Assembly: GCF_014397025.1 (NCBI RefSeq)
Contig: NZ_JACJUO010000001.1
Span: forward strand, 1,040,501-1,104,500
Origin: Ochrobactrum sp. Marseille-Q0166
GTDB lineage: Bacteria > Pseudomonadota > Alphaproteobacteria > Rhizobiales > Rhizobiaceae
Length of the DNA stretch: 64,000 nucleotides
Direction: 5' to 3'
Part shown: positions 1 through 8,932 of the stretch, piece by piece
How positions within the stretch are numbered: the first letter of the stretch is position 1
How the letters are laid out: every line of letters starts with the position of its first letter
Made by a program: the position numbers and the translations under genes
The notes under the pieces: model-generated
Seen by the model: only the letters and a program-made list of their open reading frames with translations
Told to the model about the DNA's origin: nothing
The model's database searches: none

Positions 1-1
1 C

Positions 2-547
2 GATCCGGAAGCAGCCAAAGCAGCTCTCGAAGCTGCTGGCGTCAAGGATCTGAAGATGAAGCTGTGGGCAATGCCTGTCAGCCGTCCTTACATGCCCAAT
101 GCACGTCGTACGGCTGAACTGATGCAGTCAGATCTTGCCAAGGTTGGTGTAAACGCTGAAATCGTTTCGATGGAATGGGGTGAGTACCTCAAGAAGTCGG
201 GCGAAAAGGACCGCGACGGTGCAGTCATTCTCGGCTGGACCGGTGACAATGGTGATCCGGACAACTTCCTCGGCACGCTTCTGGGCTGCGCAGGCGTTGG
301 TTCGAACAACCGCGCACAGTGGTGCTACCAGCCATTCGAAGACCTGATCCAGAAGGCCAAGGTTTCGACAAGCCATGACGAACGCGTCAAGCTTTACGAA
401 GAAGCACAGGTGATCTTCAAGGAGCAGGCTCCTTGGAACACGATTGCTCACTCGACCGTTTTTGTGCCGATGTCGGCCAAGGTAACGGGCTTCAAGCAGA
501 GCCCGCTTGGTGACTATCGCTTCGAAGAAGTCGATATTAGCGAGTAA
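2..547 (+). CDS. dppA: Dipeptide ABC transporter substrate-binding protein, C-terminal part (window-truncated)
   Basis: This is the C-terminal 181 residues of a periplasmic solute-binding protein of the DppA/OppA (SBP_bac_5) family, which captures di- or oligopeptides for the downstream permease. The frame is open through the left edge of the window, so the start and signal peptide lie outside. The segment has the family's typical end: LGWTGDNGDPDNFL, a Cys-containing loop with NNRAQWCYQPFEDLI, and a final helix with EEAQVIFKEQAPWNTIAHS. It is followed at once by dppB, C, D and F on the same strand, which supports the peptide-importer assignment. Related binding proteins also take heme or opines, so the substrate is inferred from the family only. 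Confidence 0.93.
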   Translation, partial: DPEAAKAALEAAGVKDLKMKLWAMPVSRPYMPNARRTAELMQSDLAKVGVNAEIVSMEWGEYLKKSGEKDRDGAVILGWTGDNGDPDNFLGTLLGCAGVGSNNRAQWCYQPFEDLIQKAKVSTSHDERVKLYEEAQVIFKEQAPWNTIAHSTVFVPMSAKVTGFKQSPLGDYRFEEVDISE

Positions 548-565
548 AATCCCGACAACACCAGC

Positions 566-598
566 GGCCGGGTGTGGAGGTTTCCTCCGCACCCGGTC
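566..598 (+). terminator. Intercistronic hairpin between dppA and dppB
   Basis: A strong inverted repeat (CCGGGTG-T-GGAGG, loop TTT, CCTCC-G-CACCCGG) gives about 13 pairs with one T.G wobble. It lies 20 nt after the dppA stop and is followed by TCGGAGTTTTT, which also contains the dppB ribosome site. It is likely a partial terminator or 3' RNA stabiliser that lets the binding protein be made in excess over the membrane parts. Confidence 0.7.
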
Positions 599-609
599 GG
601 AGTTTTTAT

Positions 610-1617
610 ATGTTTCGTTTTATATTAAACAAACTCCTCTATCTGATACCGACTTTTATCGGCATCACGATTGTCGCTTTCGCCTTTGTGCGCGTGCTGC
701 CGGGAGACCCCGTTCTTCTGATGGCGGGCGAACGCGGCGTCAGTCCTGAGCGCCATGCACAATTGCTGGCCCAGCTCGGCTTTGACCGTCCATTGTGGGA
801 GCAGTACCTCCATTATGTGGGAAATCTTCTGCACGGCGATTTCGGTCAGTCGCTGGTAACCAAAAAGCCAGTTATCGACGAATTTTTTGCTCTGTTCCCG
901 GCAACGGTTGAACTGGCATTCTGTGCAATCATTCTGGCTATTCTTGTCGGCATCCCCGCAGGTGTTATTGCTGCTGTAAAGCGCGGCTCCTGGTTTGATC
1001 AGGGACTGATGGGCATCTCACTGGTTGGCTATTCCATGCCGATTTTCTGGTGGGCCTTGCTGCTGATCATTCTGTTCTCGGGCATTATGCAACTCACGCC
1101 TGTTTCAGGCCGTATATCGTTGCTTTATTACTTCCCGCCAGTGACAGGCTTCATGCTGATCGACAGTCTGTTATCTGGTCAGAAAGGCGCGTTTTCTTCC
1201 GCCTTGTCGCATCTGATCCTGCCGACCATTGTGCTGGCGACGATTCCGCTTGCGGTGATCGCTCGTCAGACGCGTTCGGCCATGCTTGAAGTGCTCGGCG
1301 AAGATTATGTGCGCACCGCACGGGCCAAGGGCTTACCGCTCCGTCGTGTCATTGGTCTTCATGCGCTGCGCAATGCGATGATCCCGGTGATCACGACCAT
1401 CGGTCTTCAGGTCGGTGTGCTTATGGCCGGTGCTATCCTGACGGAAACGATCTTCTCATGGCCGGGTATTGGCAAGTGGATGCTCGATTCTATTTCGCGC
1501 CGCGACTATCCGGTCGTTCAGAGCGGATTGCTGATCATTGCGTTCATTATCATGGTCGTCAATCTGATCGTTGATCTGCTTTACGGCTTGATCAATCCGC
1601 GCATCCGGCACAAGTGA
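610..1617 (+). CDS. dppB: Dipeptide ABC transporter permease
   Basis: Inner-membrane permease of the DppB/OppB family, 335 residues, close to the usual 335-340. The N-terminus has a membrane segment (FILNKLLYLIPTFIGITIVA) followed by the family motif FVRVLPGDP. Later comes the cytoplasmic EAA loop, DYVRTARAKGLPLRRVIGLHALRNAMIPV, which contacts the ATPases. The ATG at 610 is preferred over an in-frame ATG at 574 because GGAG lies at the right distance and the family begins with this hydrophobic helix. It pairs with DppC to form the channel. Confidence 0.95.
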   Translation: MFRFILNKLLYLIPTFIGITIVAFAFVRVLPGDPVLLMAGERGVSPERHAQLLAQLGFDRPLWEQYLHYVGNLLHGDFGQSLVTKKPVIDEFFALFPATVELAFCAIILAILVGIPAGVIAAVKRGSWFDQGLMGISLVGYSMPIFWWALLLIILFSGIMQLTPVSGRISLLYYFPPVTGFMLIDSLLSGQKGAFSSALSHLILPTIVLATIPLAVIARQTRSAMLEVLGEDYVRTARAKGLPLRRVIGLHALRNAMIPVITTIGLQVGVLMAGAILTETIFSWPGIGKWMLDSISRRDYPVVQSGLLIIAFIIMVVNLIVDLLYGLINPRIRHK

Positions 1618-1624
1618 GGGTATC

Positions 1625-2533
1625 ATGACACACTCAGCCATTCAGCCGGAAGCCGCCAATGAAGTCGGGAAACTCCGGGCTTTGAAGGATTTCTGGTTTT
1701 ATTTCAGCGTCAATCGCGGCGCTGTCATCGGTCTTTTTGTATTTCTTGCGATCATTCTGGTGGCGATTTTTGCGCCGCTCATTGCACCGCATAATCCTAT
1801 CGAGCAATATCGTGATTTCGTGAAGGTGCCTCCGTTCTGGCAGCAGGGGGGCAGCACGCAGTTCATCTTGGGAACGGATGCGGTTGGCCGTGATATTCTG
1901 TCCCGCCTGATTTACGGTGCGCAATATTCGCTGCTCGTGGGCTTTGTTATCGTTGTTATTTCGATGTGCCTTGGCATCACGATTGGCGTTATTTCGGGTT
2001 ATTTCGGCGGTGGCATTGATACGATCTTCATGCGTATCATGGATGTCATTCTGGCATTTCCGTCGCTGCTGCTGGCACTGGTTCTTGTTGCTATTCTCGG
2101 ACCGGGCCTGATCAATGCGGTTCTTGCGATTACGCTTGTTCTGCTTCCGCACTTTTCGCGCCTGACGCGTGCGGCGGTAATGGCTGAAAAAGAGCGGGAG
2201 TATGTAACCGCTTCGCGTCTGGCTGGCGCGAGCAAGTTCCGTCTGATGTTCAAGACGATCCTGCCAAACTGCCTCGCTCCGCTGGTGGTCCAGGCAACCA
2301 TGTCGTTTTCCAACGCCATTCTCGACGTTGCCGCGCTTGGCTTTCTTGGCATGGGTGCGCAGCCACCGACACCGGAATGGGGTACCATGCTTGCTGAAGC
2401 ACGAGAATTCATTCTGAGCGCATGGTGGATCGTGACCTTCCCGGGTCTTGCAATCCTGATCACAGTTCTTGCCATCAATCTGGTCGGCGATGGTCTGCGT
2501 GATGCGCTTGATCCGAAACTGAAGAGGAGCTGA
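1625..2533 (+). CDS. dppC: Dipeptide ABC transporter permease
   Basis: Second inner-membrane permease, DppC/OppC family, 302 residues. It has the N-terminal membrane helix, then the family's periplasmic segment HPLGTDAVGRD-type (here ILGTDAVGRDILSRLIYGA), further helices, and the EAA loop EREYVTASRLAGASKFRLMFKTILPN. The C-terminus LGFLGMGAQPPTPEWGTMLAEAREF is typical of DppC. It starts 7 nt after dppB and ends 3 nt before dppD, so translation is probably coupled across one operon. Confidence 0.96.
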   Translation: MTHSAIQPEAANEVGKLRALKDFWFYFSVNRGAVIGLFVFLAIILVAIFAPLIAPHNPIEQYRDFVKVPPFWQQGGSTQFILGTDAVGRDILSRLIYGAQYSLLVGFVIVVISMCLGITIGVISGYFGGGIDTIFMRIMDVILAFPSLLLALVLVAILGPGLINAVLAITLVLLPHFSRLTRAAVMAEKEREYVTASRLAGASKFRLMFKTILPNCLAPLVVQATMSFSNAILDVAALGFLGMGAQPPTPEWGTMLAEAREFILSAWWIVTFPGLAILITVLAINLVGDGLRDALDPKLKRS

Positions 2534-2536
2534 TCG

Positions 2537-3385
2537 ATGGCTTTGCTTGAAATCAAGAACCTCACGGTTTCGTTCGATACATCGACAGGCCCTTTTAAAG
2601 CGGTCGATGGCATCGATATCTCAGTGGACAAGGGCGAAGTGCTCGCGATTGTCGGTGAGTCTGGCTCTGGCAAGTCGGTCGGTATGCTTGCCGTTATGGG
2701 ACTGTTGCCGAAGACTGCCACGGTTACCGCTGATAGCATGACGTTTGACGGGCAGGACTTGCAAGGCATGTCCGACAAGGAACGCCGCAAGATCATCGGA
2801 CGCGACATTTCCATGATCTTTCAGGAGCCGGTTGCAAGTCTCAATCCGTGTTTCACCGTTGGCTATCAGCTTGAAGAAGTGCTTAAGCGCCATCTGGGAC
2901 TTAAGGGTTCCGCAAGCCGTGCCCGTGCGATTGAACTGCTGGAACTCGTCGGCATCCGCGATGCGGCTGAACGCTTGTCCAGCTTCCCGCATCAGATGTC
3001 GGGCGGTCAGTGTCAGCGTGTGATGATTGCGATCGCCATTGCGTGTAACCCCAAGCTGCTGATTGCCGATGAGCCGACAACCGCGCTTGATGTGACGATC
3101 CAGAAGCAGATCCTCGATCTGCTGATGCGTCTTCAGGTCGAACACGGCATGGGTCTTATCATGATTACCCATGATATGGGTGTCGTTGCGGAAACGGCTG
3201 ATCGTGTGATCGTTCAGTATAAGGGTCACAAGATGGAAGATTCGGACGTCTTGTCGTTGTTTACCGAACCAAAACATCCTTATACGCGTGCGCTTCTTTC
3301 GGCTCTGCCGGAAAATGCTACGGGTGATCGTCTGCCAACGGTTTCCGATTTCGTCTTTTCAGATAAATCCGCAGGAGAAGCGTGA
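2537..3385 (+). CDS. dppD: Dipeptide ABC transporter ATP-binding protein
   Basis: First ATPase of the importer, 282 residues. Walker A is GESGSGKS, the signature is MSGGQCQRV, Walker B is [12 protein letters not shown], and the H-loop is ITHDMG. At 282 residues it is shorter than the usual 320-330: the C-terminal zone after [14 protein letters not shown] is brief, and the Cys-rich iron-sulfur motif found in many DppD/DppF proteins is not seen. It starts right after dppC with GAGGAG upstream, and its TGA overlaps the dppF ATG by one base. Confidence 0.95.
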   Translation: MALLEIKNLTVSFDTSTGPFKAVDGIDISVDKGEVLAIVGESGSGKSVGMLAVMGLLPKTATVTADSMTFDGQDLQGMSDKERRKIIGRDISMIFQEPVASLNPCFTVGYQLEEVLKRHLGLKGSASRARAIELLELVGIRDAAERLSSFPHQMSGGQCQRVMIAIAIACNPKLLIADEPTTALDVTIQKQILDLLMRLQVEHGMGLIMITHDMGVVAETADRVIVQYKGHKMEDSDVLSLFTEPKHPYTRALLSALPENATGDRLPTVSDFVFSDKSAGEA

Positions 3386-4233
3386 TGAGCGAGATAGTTC
3401 TCGAAGCGCGCGACATCAAGCGCGATTACCATGTTGGCGGTGGTCTTTTTGGCAAGCCAAAGGTCGTTCATGCCGTCAAGGGTGTGAGCTTCAAGCTTGA
3501 AAAGGGCAAGACGCTGGCAATCGTCGGTGAATCAGGTTGTGGCAAGTCAACGCTTGCCCGCATCCTCACCATGATCGATCCGCAGACATCCGGCGAATTG
3601 CTGATCGGCGGGCAGGATGTGAATATTGCACGTGATGGTCTGACACCTGAAATGCGCCAGAAGGTGCAGATCGTGTTCCAGAACCCTTACGGCTCGCTCA
3701 ATCCGCGTCAGAAGATCGGCGATGTGCTGGCTGAGCCTTTGTTGCTCAACACCAATATGACAGCCGCTGAACGCCGCGAAAAAGCGATGGAAATGCTGCT
3801 CAAGGTTGGACTTGGTAAAGAGCATTTCAACCGCTATCCGCACATGTTCTCAGGCGGGCAGCGGCAGCGTATTGCGATTGCACGCGCATTGATGCTCAAT
3901 CCGAAGCTGCTCATTCTCGATGAGCCGGTTTCAGCGCTCGACCTTTCTGTGCAGGCACAGGTGCTTAACATTCTTGCGGATTTGCAGGAAGAATTCGGTC
4001 TGACCTATGTCTTCATCAGTCACGATCTTTCGGTCGTGCGCTATATCGCTGATGATGTGATGGTGATGTATTTCGGCGAGGTTGTTGAATACGGTTCACG
4101 CGATGACGTTTTCAACAATCCGCAGCATGACTACACGAAGAAGCTATTTTCGGCCACACCGCGTGCGGATGTGGATGCGATCCGTGCCCGCGTTGAAGCG
4201 CGTGCAGCGGCACGTCAGGCTGCGCAGGCATAA
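3385..4233 (+). CDS. dppF: Dipeptide ABC transporter ATP-binding protein
   Basis: Second ATPase of the importer, 282 residues. Walker A is GESGCGKST, the signature FSGGQRQRIAIARAL, Walker B LLILDEPVSALD, and the H-loop ISHDLSVV. DppD and DppF are expected to form the NBD heterodimer under DppBC. The ATG at 3385 overlaps the dppD stop and has AGGAG about 8 nt upstream; a GTG three bases earlier is possible but less likely. The C-terminus is Ala/Arg-rich (RVEARAAARQAAQA). It is the last gene of the operon and is followed by a strong hairpin terminator. Confidence 0.96.
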   Translation: MSEIVLEARDIKRDYHVGGGLFGKPKVVHAVKGVSFKLEKGKTLAIVGESGCGKSTLARILTMIDPQTSGELLIGGQDVNIARDGLTPEMRQKVQIVFQNPYGSLNPRQKIGDVLAEPLLLNTNMTAAERREKAMEMLLKVGLGKEHFNRYPHMFSGGQRQRIAIARALMLNPKLLILDEPVSALDLSVQAQVLNILADLQEEFGLTYVFISHDLSVVRYIADDVMVMYFGEVVEYGSRDDVFNNPQHDYTKKLFSATPRADVDAIRARVEARAAARQAAQA

Positions 4234-4250
4234 AGTTTTTCTCGACTGAA

Positions 4251-4281
4251 AAAAAACGCCGCCCTTGAGGCGGCGTTTTTA
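4251..4281. terminator. Bidirectional intrinsic terminator between dppF and choV
   Basis: AACGCCGCC, loop CTTGA, GGCGGCGTT, flanked by an A-run on the left and a T-run on the right, gives a good terminator in both directions. It sits 17 nt after the dppF stop and 6 nt beyond the choV stop, serving two convergent operons. Confidence 0.9.
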
Positions 4282-4287
4282 TAGGCA

Positions 4288-5337
4288 TCAGCTTGTTGCA
4301 CGTTGCTGGTGCCAAGCGAGTGCGCGCACAATGTCGTCGGCATTGATTTTGCCGATGATGGCTCCGTTTTCGACGATGCCCACATCGCCGCTGCTGTCGG
4401 CAACTGCATTCATCAGATCGCGCACGAGCGTTTCACGGCGTGTTGTCGCTGCAAAGGGGCGAGGGGCAGCGGTGCGGTCAAACGGGGTCATGATGTCGCC
4501 CGCTTGCAAGACACCGAGCGGGTTCATGTGGGCGACAAAATCCGTCACATACTGATTGGCGGGTTGCAGGAGGATTTCCTGTGGTGTTCCGCACTGGATA
4601 ATGCGCCCACCTTCCAAAATGGCGATGCGATTGCCGATCTTCATCGCTTCATCAAGATCGTGGCTGACGAATACGATGGTTTTTCTGAGCCGTGATTGGA
4701 AGGTGAGAAGCTCGTCCTGCAGGCGGGTTCGTATCAGCGGATCGAGTGCGGAAAAAGGTTCATCCATCAACAGGATTGGTGCGCCTGTTGCAAAGGCGCG
4801 GGCAAGTCCAACACGCTGCTGCATGCCGCCTGAAAGTTCACTCACCTTGCGTGTGGCCCAGTCCTGCAAACCGACGAGTTCAAGCTGATCACGGGCGTGG
4901 TTTAGCCGTTCATGCTTGCCCATGCCGGATATTTCCAAGCCAAAGGCGACGTTTTCTTCAACCGAGCGCCATGGCAAAAGACCAAACTGCTGGAACACCA
5001 TGGAAACGAGTTCAGTTCGCAGATGCCGCAGTGTTTTGCGGTCGGCTTTACCGACGTCAATCGTGCGTTCGCCATCGCGGATCAGAACGCGGCCACGCGA
5101 AATCGGATTGAGACGATTGATGGCGCGCAGAAGCGTCGATTTTCCAGAGCCGGATAGTCCCATCAGGACAAGAATCTCGCCTTCGTGAATGTTGAGCGAG
5201 CAATCATGGACCCCCAGAACGAGATCGGTCTCAGCCTGAATCTCCGAGCGCGATGCTCCGCGATCAGCCAGTTCCAGCGCGCTATCGACATTTTTGCCAA
5301 AAATGATGCTGACATCTTCTACAGCAATGATCGTCAT
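4288..5337 (-). CDS. choV: Choline/glycine betaine ABC transporter ATP-binding protein
   Basis: ATPase of a ProV/ChoV-type quaternary amine importer, 349 residues. Walker A is GLSGSGKST, the signature LSGGMQQRVGLARA, Walker B ILLMDEPFSALDP, and the H-loop VSHDLDEA. After about residue 270 comes a C-terminal extension that looks like a single reduced CBS-type module (DIMTPFDRTAAP, VRDLMNAVADSSGDVGIVENG), the kind of domain that senses ionic strength in related transporters. The ATG at 5337 has GGAGACC just upstream and lies 10 nt after the permease stop; an upstream in-frame start would run into choW. It is the last gene of choXWV. Confidence 0.93.
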   Translation of the reverse strand: MTIIAVEDVSIIFGKNVDSALELADRGASRSEIQAETDLVLGVHDCSLNIHEGEILVLMGLSGSGKSTLLRAINRLNPISRGRVLIRDGERTIDVGKADRKTLRHLRTELVSMVFQQFGLLPWRSVEENVAFGLEISGMGKHERLNHARDQLELVGLQDWATRKVSELSGGMQQRVGLARAFATGAPILLMDEPFSALDPLIRTRLQDELLTFQSRLRKTIVFVSHDLDEAMKIGNRIAILEGGRIIQCGTPQEILLQPANQYVTDFVAHMNPLGVLQAGDIMTPFDRTAAPRPFAATTRRETLVRDLMNAVADSSGDVGIVENGAIIGKINADDIVRALAWHQQRATS

Positions 5338-5347
5338 GGCCGGTCTC

Positions 5348-6184
5348 CTATTGGTCTCGCACAGCGCGGAAAATGCGGTCCAGTACAATCGCAACCACGA
5401 CGATGATGAAGCCTGCTTCGAAACCGAGCGAAATATTGACGGAGTTCAGGCCACGAACCACTGGCACCCCGAGGCCGTCCGCGCCCACAAGTGCGGCAAT
5501 CACCACCATCGACAAGGACAGCATGATTGTCTGCGTGAGTCCCGCCAAAATCTGCGGCATCGCATAAGGCAGCTCAACCTTCCAAAGCAGTTGTGACCGT
5601 GAAGCTCCGAAAGCTTCACCCGCTTCAACAAGCGAGGACGGTGTGGAGGAAATACCAAGCTGGGTTAGGCGAATAGGAGCCGGTATGACGAAGATTACCG
5701 TCGCCAGGAGACCTGGCACCATGCCGATACCAAAGAAGACGATCGCCGGGATCAGATAAACGAATGTCGGCAGCGTTTGCATCAGATCGAGAATTGGACG
5801 CATCACCGCGTATAGTTTCGGACGATGGGCTGCTGCGATACCTAAAGGAACGCCAATTGCCATGCAGACAAAGCACGACGAGAGAACGAGAGTGAGTGTC
5901 TTGAGCGTCGGGTCCCAATAACCTTGGTTAATGATGAACAGAAAGCCCAAAATGGTAAGCAGGACGACCGAAATACGACGCTGTATCAACCACGCGACGA
6001 CCGCAAAAATTGCGATCAGAATAAGCGGATGTGGAAGTTGCAAGAGATATAAAAGGCCATCAATCAGGCCCTGCATAATCGCTGCAAGAGTGTCGAAGAA
6101 AAGCCCCCAATGGGTCGTAAGCCAGTCGACCACCGACTTTGCGGTGGGCCCGACCGGAATTTTATAGTCCGTCAGCCAGTTCAA
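5348..6184 (-). CDS. choW: Choline ABC transporter permease
   Basis: Permease of the ProW/ChoW family, 278 residues with about six membrane segments. The coupling loop is seen as GEAFGASRSQLLWKVELPYAMPQILAGLTQTIM. The TTG at 6184 is chosen because AGGAGA lies about 8 nt upstream and the N-terminus then reads LNWLTDYKIPVG as family members do. An ATG at 6232 is also in frame but would place the start inside the T-rich tail of the choX hairpin. It stands between choX and choV in one transcription unit. Confidence 0.92.
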   Translation of the reverse strand: MNWLTDYKIPVGPTAKSVVDWLTTHWGLFFDTLAAIMQGLIDGLLYLLQLPHPLILIAIFAVVAWLIQRRISVVLLTILGFLFIINQGYWDPTLKTLTLVLSSCFVCMAIGVPLGIAAAHRPKLYAVMRPILDLMQTLPTFVYLIPAIVFFGIGMVPGLLATVIFVIPAPIRLTQLGISSTPSSLVEAGEAFGASRSQLLWKVELPYAMPQILAGLTQTIMLSLSMVVIAALVGADGLGVPVVRGLNSVNISLGFEAGFIIVVVAIVLDRIFRAVRDQ

Positions 6185-6227
6185 CGATTCTGTCTCCTGC
6201 TGCGTGCTTTTTCTGTTCTCAATAAAA

Positions 6228-6262
6228 TACAAAAGAGCAGGCCGCGGTGTCCCGCGGCCTCT
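6228..6262 (-). terminator. Hairpin after choX (partial terminator)
   Basis: A perfect 8-bp GC stem, GGCCGCGG with loop TGTC and CCGCGGCC, lies just beyond the choX stop. On the minus strand it is followed by TGCTCTTTTGTATTTT. It probably stops part of the transcripts, giving more binding protein than permease. Confidence 0.75.
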
Positions 6263-6274
6263 GTGCTGGAAGAA

Positions 6275-7243
6275 TTACAGGCCGAGTGTCGCTTTCACAG
6301 CTGGCAGACCTTCCTTGCCGTCAACGGTTGTCACGCCGTCCAGCCATTTATCGAGGGCGGCAGGATTTGCCTTGAGCCAAGCTGTTGCCGCTTTCGCAGG
6401 TTCTTCGCCGTCATCCAGAATCTTGCCCATGATCTCATTTTCCATTTCAAGCTGGAATTCGAGATTGGTCAGGAATTTGCCAACATTTGGGCATTCCTGC
6501 GCATAGCCTGCGCGGACATTGGTTTCGACCGTTGCGCCACCAAGGTTGGGGCCGAAGAAATCATCACCGCCGGTGAGGTAGGCGATTTCAAAACGCTTGT
6601 TCATCGGATGCGGCTCCCATGCGAGGAAGACGACCGGGTCTTTGCTCTTAATGCTGCGGGCGACCTGCGCGAGCATTCCCTGTTCAGACGATTCCGCCAG
6701 CTCAAACGACTTGAGGCCAAACGCATCCTTAGTAATCATGTCGAGGATCAGGCGGTTGCCGTCATTGCCTGGCTCTATGCCGTAAATCTTGCCGCCGAGC
6801 TTATCCTTGAAAGTCGCGATATCTTTAAAATCTTTCAGCCCTTCGTCATACGCATATTTCGGCACAGCCAGCGTATATTTTGCGCCTGTCAGATTGGTGC
6901 GCAGTGTTTCCACGCTCTTGTCATCCAGATAAGGCTTGAGATCAGCGCTCATGGACGGGTTCCAATAGCCGAGGAACACATCGATGTCTTTCTTGCTAAG
7001 CGACGCATAAGTTACGGGAACGGAGAGAACCTTGATGTCGGTCTTGTAGCCAAGGCCCTTGAGTATCTCTGTAGCCACAGCAGTCGTCGAGGTGATGTCG
7101 GTCCAACCGACATCGGAGAAGCGAACGGTCGAGCAGCTCTCTGCCTCGGCAGCCTGTGCCGCGGCTGGAATGACAAAGATGGCCGTGGTAACAGCCAGCA
7201 TTTTCAGGGCACTTTTCAGCGCAGGCGTCGATGTGGACTTCAT
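6275..7243 (-). CDS. choX: Choline-binding periplasmic protein
   Basis: Solute-binding protein of the ProX/ChoX (OpuAC) family, 322 residues with an N-terminal signal peptide ending near AAAQAAEA. The aromatic box known from ChoX to hold the quaternary ammonium group can be followed: a Trp in FSDVGWTD, a Trp in FLGYWNPSM, a Tyr in GAKYTLAV, and a Trp in FLAWEPHPMN. This points to choline rather than only betaine, by analogy with Sinorhizobium. The ATG at 7243 is preferred to one at 7255 because GGAGAG lies between them at ribosome-site distance. It is the first gene of choXWV. Confidence 0.92.
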   Translation of the reverse strand: MKSTSTPALKSALKMLAVTTAIFVIPAAAQAAEAESCSTVRFSDVGWTDITSTTAVATEILKGLGYKTDIKVLSVPVTYASLSKKDIDVFLGYWNPSMSADLKPYLDDKSVETLRTNLTGAKYTLAVPKYAYDEGLKDFKDIATFKDKLGGKIYGIEPGNDGNRLILDMITKDAFGLKSFELAESSEQGMLAQVARSIKSKDPVVFLAWEPHPMNKRFEIAYLTGGDDFFGPNLGGATVETNVRAGYAQECPNVGKFLTNLEFQLEMENEIMGKILDDGEEPAKAATAWLKANPAALDKWLDGVTTVDGKEGLPAVKATLGL

Positions 7244-7684
7244 TTTTCTCTCCATTAACCGGGCCGTTTTGACGGTTGATTGTTTTTCCGGTTCCAGCTT
7301 TTAGCAAACACCAAAGATTTCGCCGATCAAGTACCATTGCGGCGAAAATATTTCTGATTGCGACTTTCGGGGGCGTTGTACTCGTTTTTCTGGACCGACA
7401 GGCAAAAAGTTCGGCGCATAAAGCGTTCTGGCCGAAGCAGGGTGAAGTGGCGCCATGTTACCCACAGCTTGTCTCGTTTCAACCCTCGCAACAGGAAAAG
7501 CTTCGATAATGTCGGTGAGATGCTGGTCTATGGTTGTCGAAAAGCCAGCTACACTCTATTTGAAGAAGATAAACTTGTCAGCGCATGCTGGCCGGTGCTG
7601 GGCTGCATTTTTAGTGCGCCACCGCCGGTAAGGTAAACGTGTCAGAGAGCCTGTGATGGCAGGCAACAGGAAGGACTTGATACA
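7244..7684. other. Intergenic space between choX and the DUF2333 gene
   Basis: About 440 nt between divergent genes. It must hold the promoters of choXWV (leftward) and of the DUF2333 gene (rightward). I see no convincing coding frame, no repeat and no clear operator. An open frame of 92 codons at 7358-7636 has no ribosome site and no recognisable composition. Confidence 0.5.
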
Positions 7685-8926
7685 GTGTGGAATGCAGTTC
7701 GGGGCGTCTTCTCCTTCCTTGGCCGTTTTATCGCGGCATTGGCCAGATTAATCGCAGTACCAGTTCGTGCTTTGTGGCGGCTTTTTCTCAAATTGGGAAA
7801 TTTGTGGAAAGTTGTCGTTGCGGTATTCGTGATCGGTTTTGGTGGGCTTTATGCCTATTTTATCTGGCAGACGCAGGTCTGGACCAACTTCAATCCTGAC
7901 TATCCGGCCAAATATAGCTATCAGGATGCCGTGACGCCGGGTGAGCAAGTGTCGACCGCGCCTGTTGCGCCGTTGGCCGCAACGTCTACTCCTTCTGACA
8001 ACAGTGCAAGCGGGACTGACACTACACCTGTTGCCGGCAATGCCGATACGACAACGCAGCAGGAGACTGAGACGCAACCTATGCAGGCCGCGCAAATTCC
8101 TTCGACTGCACGAAAGTGTTCGCCATCTGCCATTGCAGAAGTTGCCGCTGATCTCACTGATTTCAATGTGAATCAGAATGCGTGGATTTCGTCCATGCTG
8201 CTCTACAAGCTTGGCTTTTTTGGCATGGACTGGGATCGCACGCCGTTTCTCGATAACAAAGCATCGTTCCAGCGCGGAATCAACGCCGCTGTGCGACGCA
8301 CGGCAATTGAACTGGTGGACAATATCGGCCGTCTGCGCGGTACCTCGCAGATCGACAGCGATTTGCAAAAGGCGCGTGGTAATCTCCAGTTTGCAGAAGA
8401 TGCCTGGTATTTCGGTCTCAGTCCGTTTGGTCCAAAGACCCCGACGCCAAGCTATTATCGTTCAGCGATCAAGGATCTGCGCTCGTTCAATACGCGTCTG
8501 GAAAACTGCCATGCAACATTCGATGCGCGTGCAGATAACCTGATTCAGTTTGTTGATCGTATAGCCAGTGATCTTGGTTCGACGTCTGCAATCCTGAAGG
8601 ATCGCGCCGAGAATTACCATGCAGGTTGGTTTGATACACGTGCGGATGACCGTTTCTGGTTCGCGTATGGCCAGCTCTATGCCTATTATGGTCTGCTGCG
8701 TGCGGCCCATTCGGATTTCCGTGGTGTGCTTGCAGAAAAGCATCTCGATGGCGTCTGGGATGAAATGGAGCGGCAGTTGCGTTCGGCGCTCGATATGCAG
8801 CCATTTATCGTTTCCAACGGCAGCCCGGATGCTTGGTTTACGCCATCACATCTGACAACGATGGGCTTTTATATCCTGCGTGTGCGGTCCAATCTGGTGG
8901 ATATCAAGCAGGTTCTGGAGCGTTAA
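7685..8926 (+). CDS. DUF2333 family membrane-anchored protein
   Basis: A 413-residue protein of the DUF2333 family, function unknown. The N-terminus has an amphipathic stretch (FSFLGRFIAALARLIAVPVRALW) and then one membrane helix, about residues 40-62. A Thr/Ser/Gln-rich linker follows (about 90-140), then a helical domain of about 270 residues with the run NQNAWISSMLLYKLGFFGMDWDRTPFLDNKASFQRG, conserved in this family. It starts with GTG, with AGGAAGG upstream. It is followed after 6 nt by the Rsm22-type gene, suggesting one transcript. Confidence 0.88.
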   Translation: MWNAVRGVFSFLGRFIAALARLIAVPVRALWRLFLKLGNLWKVVVAVFVIGFGGLYAYFIWQTQVWTNFNPDYPAKYSYQDAVTPGEQVSTAPVAPLAATSTPSDNSASGTDTTPVAGNADTTTQQETETQPMQAAQIPSTARKCSPSAIAEVAADLTDFNVNQNAWISSMLLYKLGFFGMDWDRTPFLDNKASFQRGINAAVRRTAIELVDNIGRLRGTSQIDSDLQKARGNLQFAEDAWYFGLSPFGPKTPTPSYYRSAIKDLRSFNTRLENCHATFDARADNLIQFVDRIASDLGSTSAILKDRAENYHAGWFDTRADDRFWFAYGQLYAYYGLLRAAHSDFRGVLAEKHLDGVWDEMERQLRSALDMQPFIVSNGSPDAWFTPSHLTTMGFYILRVRSNLVDIKQVLER

Positions 8927-8932
8927 GTTAGA

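Noticed and set aside
6110..7258. Long plus-strand open frame (382 codons) opposite choX
   Set aside because: choX on the other strand has a signal peptide, family motifs and operon context; the opposing frame has no ribosome site or recognisable protein pattern.
7358..7636. 92-codon open frame between choX and the DUF2333 gene
   Set aside because: No ribosome site, basic and low-information sequence, no family recalled.
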